Shown: piece after piece, positions 1-6,314 of the stretch | Position numbering within the stretch: position 1 is the stretch's first letter | Layout of the letters: every line of letters starts with the position of its first letter | Origin: an uncultured Agathobaculum sp. | GTDB taxonomy: Bacteria > Bacillota > Clostridia > Oscillospirales > Butyricicoccaceae | Direction of reading: 5' to 3' | Assembly: GCA_944376955.1 (NCBI GenBank) | Contig: CALWEB010000100.1 | Coordinates: forward strand, 1-6,963 | DNA length: 6,963 bases | Program-made: the position numbers and the translations under genes | The notes under the pieces: generated by a model | The model's database searches: none | Seen by the model: the letters and a program-made list of their open reading frames with translations, nothing else | What the model was told of the DNA's origin: nothing

Positions 1-226
1 GCCCTAGGCAGGTCGGCGTGCCGCCGCCGATGTACACGGTATCTACCGTGTAGCCGCTGCACGTTCTGCCGTATTCGCGGATGTGCGTCAGCAGCGCCGA
101 AACATAGCTTTTCATCAGATCCGCATCCGTCACCGAGTAAAAATCACAATAGGCACACTTTTTGACGCAGAACGGAATGTGCAGATACAGCCCCAAAGGC
201 CTGTTTTTATAACTGAATTTGCTCAT
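1..226 (-). CDS. hemW: HemW-like radical SAM heme chaperone, N-terminal 75 codons (partial)
   Basis: Read leftwards from an ATG at 226, an open frame of 75 codons runs off the window edge. It carries the N-terminal signature of HemW (formerly annotated as oxygen-independent coproporphyrinogen III oxidase-like): LYLHIPFC followed by the CX3CX2C iron-sulfur motif at Cys20, Cys24 and Cys27 (FCVKKCAYCDF), then the SAM-binding GGGTPT at residues 67-72. HemW proteins bind a 4Fe-4S cluster and SAM and are described as heme chaperones rather than true CPO enzymes. The HemN/HemW distinction usually rests on further N-terminal cysteine context and on C-terminal features that are missing here, so the name leans on the start motif and the lepA neighbour, a pairing common in Firmicutes. 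The start overlaps the lepA stop in an ATGA, suggesting translational coupling in one transcript. The truncation is only the window boundary. Confidence 0.9.
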   Translation of the reverse strand, partial: MSKFSYKNRPLGLYLHIPFCVKKCAYCDFYSVTDADLMKSYVSALLTHIREYGRTCSGYTVDTVYIGGGTPTCLG

Positions 227-2034
227 GATTCCTCATCCAGTTTCAAGACTGCCATGAACGCTTCGGTCGGAATCTGCACCGTGCCGAGCGAACGCATCTT
301 CTTCTTGCCTTCCTTTTGTTTTTCCAGCAGCTTCTTCTTGCGCGTGATATCACCGCCGTAGCACTTGGCCAGCACGTCCTTGCGCATCGCCTTGACCGTC
401 TCGCGCGCGATCACCTTACCACCGATCGCCGCCTGAATCGGCACCTCGAACAGCTGACGCGGGATGTTCTCCTTAAGCTTTTCGCAAATGCGGCGTGCGC
501 GGCCATAGGCCTTTTCACGGTGTACGATGAACGACAGCGCGTCCACCTGATCGCCATTGAGCAGCATATCCACCTTGACCAGATCGCTCGGACGGTAATC
601 GAGGAACTCGTAGTCAAGCGAAGCGTAGCCGCGGGTACGCGCCTTTAAAGCGTCGAAAAAGTCGTAGATAATCTCATTGATCGGCATTTCATAGTGCAGC
701 TCAACGAGATTGGCATCCAGATACTGCATGTCCTTGAACACACCGCGCCGCTCTTGGCACATCGGCATGATATTGCCGACATACTCCTGCGGGGTCATGA
801 TGGTCGCCTTGACAAACGGTTCGCGCGCCTCTTCAATCAGCCCCGGATCAGGGTAATCATGCGGATTGTCGCACTGAACCACTGTACCGTCAGTCTTGAC
901 GATCTCATAGACCACACTCGGCAGTGTTGTGACCAGATCGAGGTCAAACTCGCGCTCGAGGCGCTCCTGAATGACCTCCATATGCAGCATCCCAAGGAAA
1001 CCACAGCGGAAGCCGAAGCCCAGTGCGACCGAACTTTCCGGCTCGAAGGACAATGCCGCGTCGTTGAGCTGCAATTTTTCCAGCGCATCGCGCAGGTCGG
1101 GGTATTTGGAGCCGTCCTCGGTATAAATGCCGCAAAACACCATTGGCCGCGCGGGGCGGTAACCCGGCAGGGCTTCCGCTGTCGGACGATCCGCCTCGGT
1201 GACCGTATCACCCACGCGAGTATCGGACACGGTCTTGATGGACGCAGTAAAGTAGCCGACCTCACCCGCGCACAGCTCCTGCTGCGGGGATAGGCCAAGC
1301 GGCAGCATATAACCGCACTCCAGCACCTGAAACACCGCACCGGTTGCCATCATCTTGACCTTCATGCCCGGCCGGATGCTGCCCTCCATCAGACGCATAT
1401 AGACGATAACGCCCTTGTAGGGGTCATACTGGCTGTCGAAAATCAGCGCGCGCAGCGGTGCGTCCGGGTCACCCATCGGCGCAGGGATATCGGACACAAT
1501 ACGCTCGAGTACCGAGTGGATGTTGATATTCATTTTCGCAGAGATCTCCGGGCTGTCCTCGGCCGGGATGCCGATGATGTCCTCGATCTCCTGCTTGACA
1601 CGCGGCGCGTCAGCTGCGGGCAGGTCGATCTTATTGATGACCGGCACGACCTCGAGCCCGGCGTCAATCGCCAAATAGGTGTTGCCGAGCGTCTGCGCCT
1701 CGATTCCTTGCGCCGCGTCCACCACCAGCAGCGCACCTTCGCACGCGGCCAGCGAGCGGGAAACCTCGTAATTGAAGTCCACATGGCCTGGCGTGTCAAT
1801 CAGGTTCATCTCGTAGGTTTTGCCGTCGTCCGCTTCATATTCCATCCGCACGGCGCGCGCCTTGATCGTGATACCTCGTTCGCGCTCCAGATCCATATTA
1901 TCGAGTAACTGCTCCTCCATCTCGCGCTGGGATACCGCCTTGCACTGTTCGAGCAGACGGTCGGCCAACGTCGATTTTCCGTGGTCAATATGCGCAATAA
2001 TGGAGAAATTACGAATTTGCTCGCGATTTTTCAC
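223..2034 (-). CDS. lepA: Elongation factor 4 (LepA), ribosome-associated GTPase
   Basis: LepA/EF4 is a translational GTPase related to EF-G that binds the ribosome and has been linked to back-translocation and ribosome biogenesis. The 603-residue product has the usual family length. The G domain shows the P-loop AHIDHGKST (14-22), the switch I segment RERGITIK (51-58), DTPGHVDF (80-87) and NKID (134-137). The EF-G-like domains follow (for example GFRCGFLGMLHMEV), and the LepA-specific C-terminal domain ends with a lysine-rich stretch and the conserved IPTEAFMAVLK. The start is GTG at 2034, chosen because AAGGAG lies 8 bases upstream (2043-2048) and the protein then begins where LepA proteins normally do. 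It has its own promoter (2077-2105) and overlaps hemW by four bases, so the two are probably co-transcribed. Nothing appears broken or missing. Confidence 0.98.
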   Translation of the reverse strand: MKNREQIRNFSIIAHIDHGKSTLADRLLEQCKAVSQREMEEQLLDNMDLERERGITIKARAVRMEYEADDGKTYEMNLIDTPGHVDFNYEVSRSLAACEGALLVVDAAQGIEAQTLGNTYLAIDAGLEVVPVINKIDLPAADAPRVKQEIEDIIGIPAEDSPEISAKMNINIHSVLERIVSDIPAPMGDPDAPLRALIFDSQYDPYKGVIVYMRLMEGSIRPGMKVKMMATGAVFQVLECGYMLPLGLSPQQELCAGEVGYFTASIKTVSDTRVGDTVTEADRPTAEALPGYRPARPMVFCGIYTEDGSKYPDLRDALEKLQLNDAALSFEPESSVALGFGFRCGFLGMLHMEVIQERLEREFDLDLVTTLPSVVYEIVKTDGTVVQCDNPHDYPDPGLIEEAREPFVKATIMTPQEYVGNIMPMCQERRGVFKDMQYLDANLVELHYEMPINEIIYDFFDALKARTRGYASLDYEFLDYRPSDLVKVDMLLNGDQVDALSFIVHREKAYGRARRICEKLKENIPRQLFEVPIQAAIGGKVIARETVKAMRKDVLAKCYGGDITRKKKLLEKQKEGKKKMRSLGTVQIPTEAFMAVLKLDEES

Positions 2035-2076
2035 CCCGAAAGCTCCTTATCTGTTCCATAATAGCAATATGGAAAT

Positions 2077-2105
2077 ATTATAACACGTTCCCGTCGGTCT
2101 CACAA
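2077..2105 (-). promoter_or_regulatory. Sigma-A promoter of lepA-hemW
   Basis: On the minus strand, TTGTGA (2100-2105) is separated by exactly 17 bases from a perfect TATAAT (2077-2082). TG lies one base upstream of the -10 hexamer, making it an extended -10 (TGTTATAAT). It lies about 43 bases upstream of the lepA GTG, giving a short leader of roughly 36 nt with the AAGGAG site. No riboswitch or terminator is visible in that leader. Confidence 0.8.
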
Positions 2106-2256
2106 GCGTTCTTTTCCGCTTTGTCCCTTGCCCGACCCGGTTCTGTTTTTTTGCACAAATTTGATTTGGTTTTGCTGCGGATTTAATGCGACTGCGCTAT
2201 GATAGAGCCGTAAGTAAAACACTTTCTTTTCTCTTTTCTTTATACTCTTCCCAAGA

Positions 2257-2292
2257 GCGGGGGCGGTCGCAAGCCGCCTCCGCATATTTTTT
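2257..2292 (+). terminator. Orphan plus-strand intrinsic terminator
   Basis: A 10-base-pair GC-rich stem (2257-2266 with 2274-2283, one G-T wobble) with a 7-base loop TCGCAAG is followed by ATATTTTTT (2284-2292). The reverse orientation has no T-tract, so it would work only on plus-strand transcripts. No gene lies between the lepA promoter and this hairpin. In 2106-2256 I see only pyrimidine-rich, AT-rich DNA with weak promoter-like hexamers (TTTAAT at 2182, TATGAT at 2198), none with a well-spaced -35. It ends about 10 bases before the rib promoter -35, so it may insulate the operon or end a short untranslated RNA. Confidence 0.7.
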
Positions 2293-2303
2293 CACGAAAA
2301 TAC

Positions 2304-2332
2304 TTGCATTCTTTTTTTTGCGGGTATATACT
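2304..2332 (+). promoter_or_regulatory. Sigma-A promoter of the rib operon
   Basis: TTGCAT (2304-2309) and TATACT (2327-2332) are separated by the ideal 17 bases. The predicted transcription start is near 2339, about 40 bases upstream of the FMN riboswitch. That gives an untranslated leader of about 325 nt before ribD. No other hexamer pair this good lies between the orphan terminator and the riboswitch. Confidence 0.85.
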
Positions 2333-2338
2333 GGGTTC

Positions 2339-2362
2339 AGCAAAGCAGCCAGCTGCTGTGCT
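2339..2362 (+). other. 5'-terminal hairpin of the rib leader
   Basis: AGCA and AGCAG (2339-2342, 2344-2348) pair with CTGCT and TGCT (2353-2357, 2359-2362) around a CCAG loop, with one A-G mismatch. The hairpin begins almost exactly at the predicted transcription start. Such 5' stem-loops are known to protect mRNAs from 5'-end-dependent decay in Firmicutes. That role here is inference. Confidence 0.45.
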
Positions 2363-2378
2363 AAAACCGAATAACAGG

Positions 2379-2501
2379 ATTCTTCAGGGCAGGGTGCAAT
2401 TCCCTACCGGCGGTACAGCCCGCGAGCGGACGCTTTTTTAAGCGAATGCATGATTCGGTGAAACTCCGAAGCCGACAGTATAGTCTGGATGAAAGAAGAA
2501 T
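2379..2501 (+). promoter_or_regulatory. FMN riboswitch (RFN element)
   Basis: The aptamer is recognisable from its conserved segments: GGGCAGGGTGCAATTCCCTACCGG from 2387, AGCCCGCGAGCG from about 2417, the stem segment ATTCGGTGAAACTCCGAAG, GCCGACAGT (2471-2479), and AGTCTGGATGAAAGAAG near the 3' end. The closing P1 stem is a perfect 7-base-pair match, ATTCTTC (2379-2385) with GAAGAAT (2495-2501). A variable arm (GACGC, T-run, AAGCG) sits around 2429-2445. FMN binding to this class of RNA represses the downstream gene. Here terminator hairpins at 2546-2582 and 2590-2622 imply control by premature transcription termination of ribD-ribE-ribBA-ribH. Confidence 0.96.
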
Positions 2502-2545
2502 GTGCGGAAAAACGGATTTGGTTCCGTCTCCGTTTATTTGCTGTT

Positions 2546-2582
2546 CTGAAACGCGTTTTGTGTTTCAGATTTTTTTATTTTT
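2546..2582 (+). terminator. First terminator hairpin of the FMN riboswitch expression platform
   Basis: CTGAAACGC (2546-2554) pairs with GTGTTTCAG (2560-2568), nine pairs including one G-T wobble, around a GTTTT loop. It is followed by seven Ts, an A and five more Ts (2570-2582). This is a standard intrinsic terminator form. It lies 45 nt after the aptamer P1 stem and 84 bases before the ribD start, so it is a likely OFF-state terminator. Confidence 0.75.
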
Positions 2583-2589
2583 AACGTTT

Positions 2590-2622
2590 CGCCCCGAAGC
2601 ATCCGCTTTCGGGGCGATTTTT
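2590..2622 (+). terminator. Second terminator-like hairpin before ribD
   Basis: CGCCCCGAA (2590-2598) pairs perfectly with TTCGGGGCG (2608-2616) over a 9-base loop, followed by ATTTTT (2617-2622). The stem is GC-rich and stronger than the first hairpin, but its T-tract is shorter. It could be the main FMN-controlled terminator or a backup to the first. It ends about 30 bases before the ribD ribosome binding site, so it does not itself hide that site. Confidence 0.7.
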
Positions 2623-2653
2623 CATTTCGCAGCCTGTAAAAGGCTGTTTTGAC

Positions 2654-2660
2654 GAGGTGA
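2654..2660 (+). promoter_or_regulatory. ribD ribosome binding site
   Basis: GAGGTGA at 2654-2660 matches the 16S anti-Shine-Dalgarno sequence and lies 5 bases before a TTG at 2666. It overlaps the alternative in-frame GTG at 2657, which has no Shine-Dalgarno sequence of its own. This favours the TTG as the ribD start. Confidence 0.65.
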
Positions 2661-2665
2661 TCCGG

Positions 2666-3751
2666 TTGCAAAACCAAACGGAAACGTACATGCGCCGCGC
2701 ACTCGAACTGGCCAAACGGGGTGCGGGACATGTCAGCCCCAACCCGATGGTCGGCTGCGTGATCGTCAAGGACGGACGCATCATCGGGGAGGGCTGGCAC
2801 GAACATTGCGGCGGCCTGCACGCCGAGCGCAATGCACTGAAAAACTGCACGGAGGACCCGGCAGGCGCAGATCTATATGTCACGCTGGAACCGTGCTGCC
2901 ACTGGGGTCGCACCCCTCCCTGCACGGATGCGATTTTGGAAAAGCGGATCGGCCGCGTATTTGTCGGCTGTCTGGACGCCAACCCGCTCGTCGCAGGGAA
3001 AGGCGCACAAATCCTGCAGGACGCAGGCATCCCGGTCGAAACCGGGATCTGCGAAGAAGAATGCCACCGCTTAAACGAGGTATTCTTCCATTTTATCACC
3101 AACAAAACCCCATTCGTCGTGCTCAAATACGCTATGACACTGGACGGCAAGATCGCTGCCGCCTCCGGCGACAGCCGCTGGGTAACGGGCGAAGCCGCCC
3201 GCCGTCATGTCCACGAGACACGCGCACGCTTGTCCGGCATCATGGTAGGCATTGGCACCGTCTTGGCCGATGATCCGCTGCTCACCTGCCGCATCGAGGG
3301 CGGGCGCAACCCTTACCGCATTATCTGCGACAGCCACGCGCGCGCCCCGCTGGACTGCCAGCTCATCCGCACGGCACGCGAGATCGACACGATTATCGCC
3401 GTGACCGAGTGGAACGAACGCGCCACCGCACTGAAAAAAGCGGGTGCACATCTGGTGCTGTGCAAGGAGAAAAACGGTAAAGTAGACCTGCGCGATCTGA
3501 TGCAGCAGCTCGGCCCGCACGGTCTGGACAGCCTCCTGGTCGAAGGCGGCGCAGAGCTTGCCTTTGCAGCGCTCGATGCGGGCATCGTCCATAAGGTGCA
3601 GGCATATATCGCGCCCAAGCTGATTGGTGGCGCGGCAGCTAAGACCCCACTCGGCGGCACAGGCTTTACCCGCATGGCAGACGCGGTGCCGATCAAAAAC
3701 GTCACCGTCACGCCGCTCGGTGAGGATTTCCTGCTCGAGGGGGTGCTGTGA
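2666..3751 (+). CDS. ribD: Bifunctional riboflavin pyrimidine deaminase / reductase (RibD)
   Basis: RibD performs two cytosolic steps of riboflavin synthesis: deamination of the diaminopyrimidine made from GTP, then NADPH-dependent reduction of its ribosyl side chain. From the TTG start the protein has 361 residues, normal for the family. The N-terminal deaminase has NPMVGCV (26-32), the zinc and catalytic HAE (His52, Glu54), and PCCHWGRTPPC with zinc ligands Cys77 and Cys86. The reductase begins near residue 149 with LKYAMTLDGKIA, followed by GDSRWVTG, VGIGTVLADDPLLTCR, VEGGAEL (292-298) and APKLIGG (316-322). TTG 2666 is preferred for its GAGGTGA site; GTG 2657 would add three residues. First gene of the operon behind the FMN riboswitch, it stops one base before ribE, so translation is probably coupled. 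Confidence 0.97.
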   Translation: MQNQTETYMRRALELAKRGAGHVSPNPMVGCVIVKDGRIIGEGWHEHCGGLHAERNALKNCTEDPAGADLYVTLEPCCHWGRTPPCTDAILEKRIGRVFVGCLDANPLVAGKGAQILQDAGIPVETGICEEECHRLNEVFFHFITNKTPFVVLKYAMTLDGKIAAASGDSRWVTGEAARRHVHETRARLSGIMVGIGTVLADDPLLTCRIEGGRNPYRIICDSHARAPLDCQLIRTAREIDTIIAVTEWNERATALKKAGAHLVLCKEKNGKVDLRDLMQQLGPHGLDSLLVEGGAELAFAALDAGIVHKVQAYIAPKLIGGAAAKTPLGGTGFTRMADAVPIKNVTVTPLGEDFLLEGVL

Positions 3752-3752
3752 G

Positions 3753-4406
3753 ATGTTTACCGGTATCATTGAAGAAATCGGAACCGTGCGCCGCATCGAG
3801 CGCGGCGCGGCCGGTGCACGACTGACAATCAGCGCGAAAACCGTACTGGAAGGCACCAAGCTTGGCGACAGCATCGCCACCAACGGCGTATGCCTGACGG
3901 TCGTTTCCTTAACCGCAGACAGCTTCTCAGCGGACGTAATGGCCGAATCTCTGCGGCGCTCTAGTCTGGGCGCGCTGCAAACCGGCTCGCCCGTCAACCT
4001 CGAGCGCGCGATGCCACTAAACGGCCGCTTTGGCGGGCATATCGTCTCCGGCCATATCGACGGAACGGGTACAGTCGCGTCCCAAAAACGTGAGGACAAC
4101 GCGGTCTGGGTAACCTTGCGCGCTCCTACTTCCCTGCTGCGATACATCGTCGAAAAAGGCTCGATCGCGATTGACGGCGTCAGCTTGACGGTCGCAGCAG
4201 TGGACGAAACCGGCTTTTCGGTCTCGATTATCCCGCACACGGGCGCACAGACCATCCTGCTGGACAAAAAACCGGGCGAGACGGTCAACCTCGAGTGCGA
4301 CGTGATCGGCAAATACGTTGAAAAGCTGCTTACCCCCTACGGCAAGGACGAGAGCACGCCCAAAAGCAACATCACCATGGAATTTCTGGCCCGGAACGGG
4401 TTTTAA
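3753..4406 (+). CDS. ribE: Riboflavin synthase, alpha subunit
   Basis: This enzyme dismutates two molecules of 6,7-dimethyl-8-ribityllumazine into riboflavin and the pyrimidine that RibH reuses. The 217-residue protein has the family length and two tandem lumazine-binding barrels. The first begins with the hallmark MFTGIIEEIGTV and contains GDSIATNGVCLTV (Ser40, Cys47). The second begins near residue 96 with GHIVSGHIDGTGTV (His101) and contains GSIAIDGVSLTV. These Ser, Cys and His positions correspond to residues highlighted in the E. coli enzyme. The start is the ATG at 3753, with GAGGGGG (3737-3743) upstream and one base after the ribD stop. The frame stays open further upstream inside ribD, but the MFTGII motif fixes the true N-terminus. 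In E. coli nomenclature the equivalent gene is ribC. Confidence 0.97.
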   Translation: MFTGIIEEIGTVRRIERGAAGARLTISAKTVLEGTKLGDSIATNGVCLTVVSLTADSFSADVMAESLRRSSLGALQTGSPVNLERAMPLNGRFGGHIVSGHIDGTGTVASQKREDNAVWVTLRAPTSLLRYIVEKGSIAIDGVSLTVAAVDETGFSVSIIPHTGAQTILLDKKPGETVNLECDVIGKYVEKLLTPYGKDESTPKSNITMEFLARNGF

Positions 4407-4431
4407 GGCAATCGAAGGAGGATAATCCCAT

Positions 4432-5640
4432 ATGGAACAGCAATACTGCACGGTCGAGGAAGCACTGGAAGAGCTGCGCGCCGGCCGCATCATCATCACA
4501 ATCGACGACCCCGACCGCGAAAACGAGGGCGACATGATCTGCGCCGCCCAGTTTGCTACGACCGAAAACGTCAATTTCATGGCCATGCACGCCAAAGGTC
4601 TGATCTGCACACCGATGAGCGAAGCTGTCGCCCAACGGCTTGGCCTTGAACAGATGGTCAAGGTCAATACCGATAACCACCAGACCGCGTTCACCGTCTC
4701 GGTCGATCATGTGAACACGACCACTGGCATTTCCGCCGAGGAGCGCGGCTACACCTGCCGTATGTGTGCCGATCCGTCCACCAAGCCCGAGGATTTGCGC
4801 CGCCCCGGCCATGTTTTCCCGCTGGTGGCACGCTACGGCGGCGTACTTACCCGCAACGGCCATACCGAAGCAACCGTTGACCTATGCCGTCTGGCAGGGC
4901 TGGAAGAGTGCGGCCTGTGCTGCGAGATCATGCGCGACGACGGCACCATGATGCGCACCACTGAGCTGCTCGAGCATGCCAAGCAATGGGGCCTCAAGGT
5001 CATCACGATCAAGGATTTGCAGGACTACTGCCGCCGCCACGACAAGCACGTTGTGCGCGAAGCCTGCGCCAAGCTGCCCACCCGCTTTGGCGAATTCCAG
5101 ATCTACGGCTACATCAACGACCTGACCGGCGAGCACCACGTCGCGCTGGTCAAGGGCGATATTGGCGACGGCAAAAACCTGCTGTGCCGTGTGCACTCCG
5201 AATGTCTGACCGGGGACGTGTTCGGCTCTCGTCGCTGCGACTGTGGACAGCAGCTAGCCGCCGCCATGCAGCAGATCGAGCGCGAAGGCCGCGGCGTACT
5301 GCTCTATATGCGGCAAGAGGGCCGTGGCATCGGCCTGATCAACAAGCTCAAGGCTTATGAATTGCAGGAACAGGGCTGGGACACAGTCGAGGCCAACGTC
5401 AAGCTGGGCTTTGCCCCCGACCTGCGCGAATACTGGATCGGTGCGCAGATTTTGCAGGATCTCGGCGCGAAGGAGCTGCGTTTGCTGACCAACAACCCGG
5501 AAAAAATCTATGGTCTGGACGGTTTCGGCGTGGAGATCGTCGAGCGTGTCCCGATTGAGATCGCTCCGCAGGAGGATGATGCCTTCTATCTGCGCACCAA
5601 GCAGATTAAAATGGGGCATCTGTTTAAGCACGTACTATAA
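4432..5640 (+). CDS. ribBA: Bifunctional DHBP synthase / GTP cyclohydrolase II (RibBA)
   Basis: RibBA supplies both riboflavin precursors. The N-terminal half converts ribulose 5-phosphate to 3,4-dihydroxy-2-butanone 4-phosphate; the C-terminal half opens GTP to the diaminopyrimidine. The 402 residues match the fused family (about 400). The DHBP synthase half shows DDPDRENEGD (25-34), HAKGLICTP, TAFTVSVDH, RRPGHVFPL and GGVLTRNGHTEA. The cyclohydrolase half shows YGYIND, RVHSECLTGDVFGSRRCDCG with zinc ligands Cys258, Cys269 and Cys271, then RQEGRGIGLINKLKAYELQEQ and LLTNNPEK. Both active sites look intact. Residue 335 is Trp (EYWIGAQIL) where B. subtilis has Gly, a local difference outside the zinc site. 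AAGGAGG (4415-4421) precedes the ATG by 10 bases, and the gap from ribE is 25 bases. In B. subtilis literature the gene is also called ribA. Confidence 0.97.
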   Translation: MEQQYCTVEEALEELRAGRIIITIDDPDRENEGDMICAAQFATTENVNFMAMHAKGLICTPMSEAVAQRLGLEQMVKVNTDNHQTAFTVSVDHVNTTTGISAEERGYTCRMCADPSTKPEDLRRPGHVFPLVARYGGVLTRNGHTEATVDLCRLAGLEECGLCCEIMRDDGTMMRTTELLEHAKQWGLKVITIKDLQDYCRRHDKHVVREACAKLPTRFGEFQIYGYINDLTGEHHVALVKGDIGDGKNLLCRVHSECLTGDVFGSRRCDCGQQLAAAMQQIEREGRGVLLYMRQEGRGIGLINKLKAYELQEQGWDTVEANVKLGFAPDLREYWIGAQILQDLGAKELRLLTNNPEKIYGLDGFGVEIVERVPIEIAPQEDDAFYLRTKQIKMGHLFKHVL

Positions 5641-5667
5641 AAATAAAATATTATGGAGGAATCGAAA

Positions 5668-6129
5668 ATGAAAGTACTCGAAGGAAAACTGGTTGCAGGC
5701 AAGGGCAAGTTTGCGATTGTGGCATCGCGTTTCAATGAATTTATCGTCTCCAAGCTGATTTCGGGCGCAGAGGACACCCTCGTACGCCACGGCGTGGACA
5801 CGGACGACATCACACTCGTCTGGGTACCGGGCGCATTCGAAATCCCGCTTGCAGCGCTCAAGCTCGCACAGTCGGGCAAATACTGTGCCATTCTCTGCCT
5901 CGGCGCGGTTATCCGCGGCTCGACCTCGCACTACGATTACGTCTGCAACGAGGTTTCCAAGGGCGTGGCACAGGTCAACCTGCAAACCGGTGTTCCGACC
6001 ACATTTGGTGTGCTGACCACCGAGAATATCGAGCAGGCCATTGAGCGCGCCGGCACCAAGGCCGGCAACAAGGGCGCAGACGCCGCCATTGCCGCATTGG
6101 AACTTGCCAACTTGATGCCGCAGATTTAA
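5668..6129 (+). CDS. ribH: 6,7-dimethyl-8-ribityllumazine synthase
   Basis: RibH condenses the dephosphorylated pyrimidine from the RibD branch with dihydroxybutanone phosphate from RibBA to form lumazine. In Bacillus it assembles into an icosahedral 60-mer around RibE; that assembly is family knowledge, not visible here. The 153-residue protein carries VASRFNEFI (18-26), WVPGAFEIP (52-60), GAVIRGSTSHYDYV (79-92) with catalytic His88, and TTENIEQAIERAGTKAGNKG with Arg127 and Lys131, all at the same positions as in B. subtilis. The ATG at 5668 is chosen because GGAGGA (5655-5660) lies 7 bases upstream. The earlier in-frame ATG at 5653 sits just upstream of that site and would add five atypical residues (MEESK). 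It is the last gene of the operon, 27 bases after ribBA. Confidence 0.97.
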   Translation: MKVLEGKLVAGKGKFAIVASRFNEFIVSKLISGAEDTLVRHGVDTDDITLVWVPGAFEIPLAALKLAQSGKYCAILCLGAVIRGSTSHYDYVCNEVSKGVAQVNLQTGVPTTFGVLTTENIEQAIERAGTKAGNKGADAAIAALELANLMPQI

Positions 6130-6241
6130 GGATTTCATTCATACCGAATCCAGAGAAAAGGCTTTCTTTTCTGCACTGCAAGGCAATGATTGCCGTCAAT
6201 ACCAACCAATGAACCAAAACCCAACAACAGTTGATGCAGTC

Positions 6242-6285
6242 AAAAAAACAGATCGGACAGCGAACCGCTGTCCGATCTGTTTTTT
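6242..6285. terminator. Bidirectional intrinsic terminator between ribH and the XRE gene
   Basis: A perfect 13-base-pair stem, CAGATCGGACAGC (6249-6261) with its complement at 6267-6279, has a 5-base loop. It is flanked by seven As on the left (6242-6248) and six Ts on the right (6280-6285). The symmetry lets it work in both directions: for the rib operon ending at 6129 and for the convergent XRE gene ending at 6411. It lies about 110 bases after ribH. Confidence 0.93.
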
Positions 6286-6314
6286 CATCGGGAAAGGTTC
6301 AAAATAATCGCCGC

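Noticed and set aside
694..1293. 199-codon plus-strand frame inside lepA
   Set aside because: Antisense shadow of an intact lepA; no ribosome binding site or domain recognised.
2100..2285. 61-codon minus-strand frame upstream of lepA
   Set aside because: It has no Shine-Dalgarno sequence, overlaps the lepA promoter and the orphan terminator stem, and resembles no known protein.
2446..2652. 68-codon plus-strand frame in the rib leader
   Set aside because: It runs through the 3' half of the FMN aptamer and both terminator hairpins; structured RNA explains the sequence better.
3624..3752. Upstream extension of the ribE frame into ribD
   Set aside because: The family N-terminus MFTGIIEEIG begins exactly at 3753 with a proper ribosome binding site.
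3071..4312. 413-codon open frame on the minus strand across ribD and ribE
   Set aside because: It lies antisense to two genes with full family motifs. Its composition (Arg, Ala, Val, Ser rich, no recognisable domain) is that of a shadow frame in GC-rich DNA.
5653..5667. Earlier in-frame ATG for ribH
   Set aside because: It abuts the GGAGGA ribosome binding site that serves the ATG at 5668, and it would add residues not typical of RibH.
6152..6194. Weak hairpins just after ribH (CAGAGAAAAG with CTTTTCTG, and GGCAAT-G-ATTGCC)
   Set aside because: The first is imperfect and lacks a T-tract, and the second has no room for a loop. The strong terminator at 6242-6285 accounts for the operon end.
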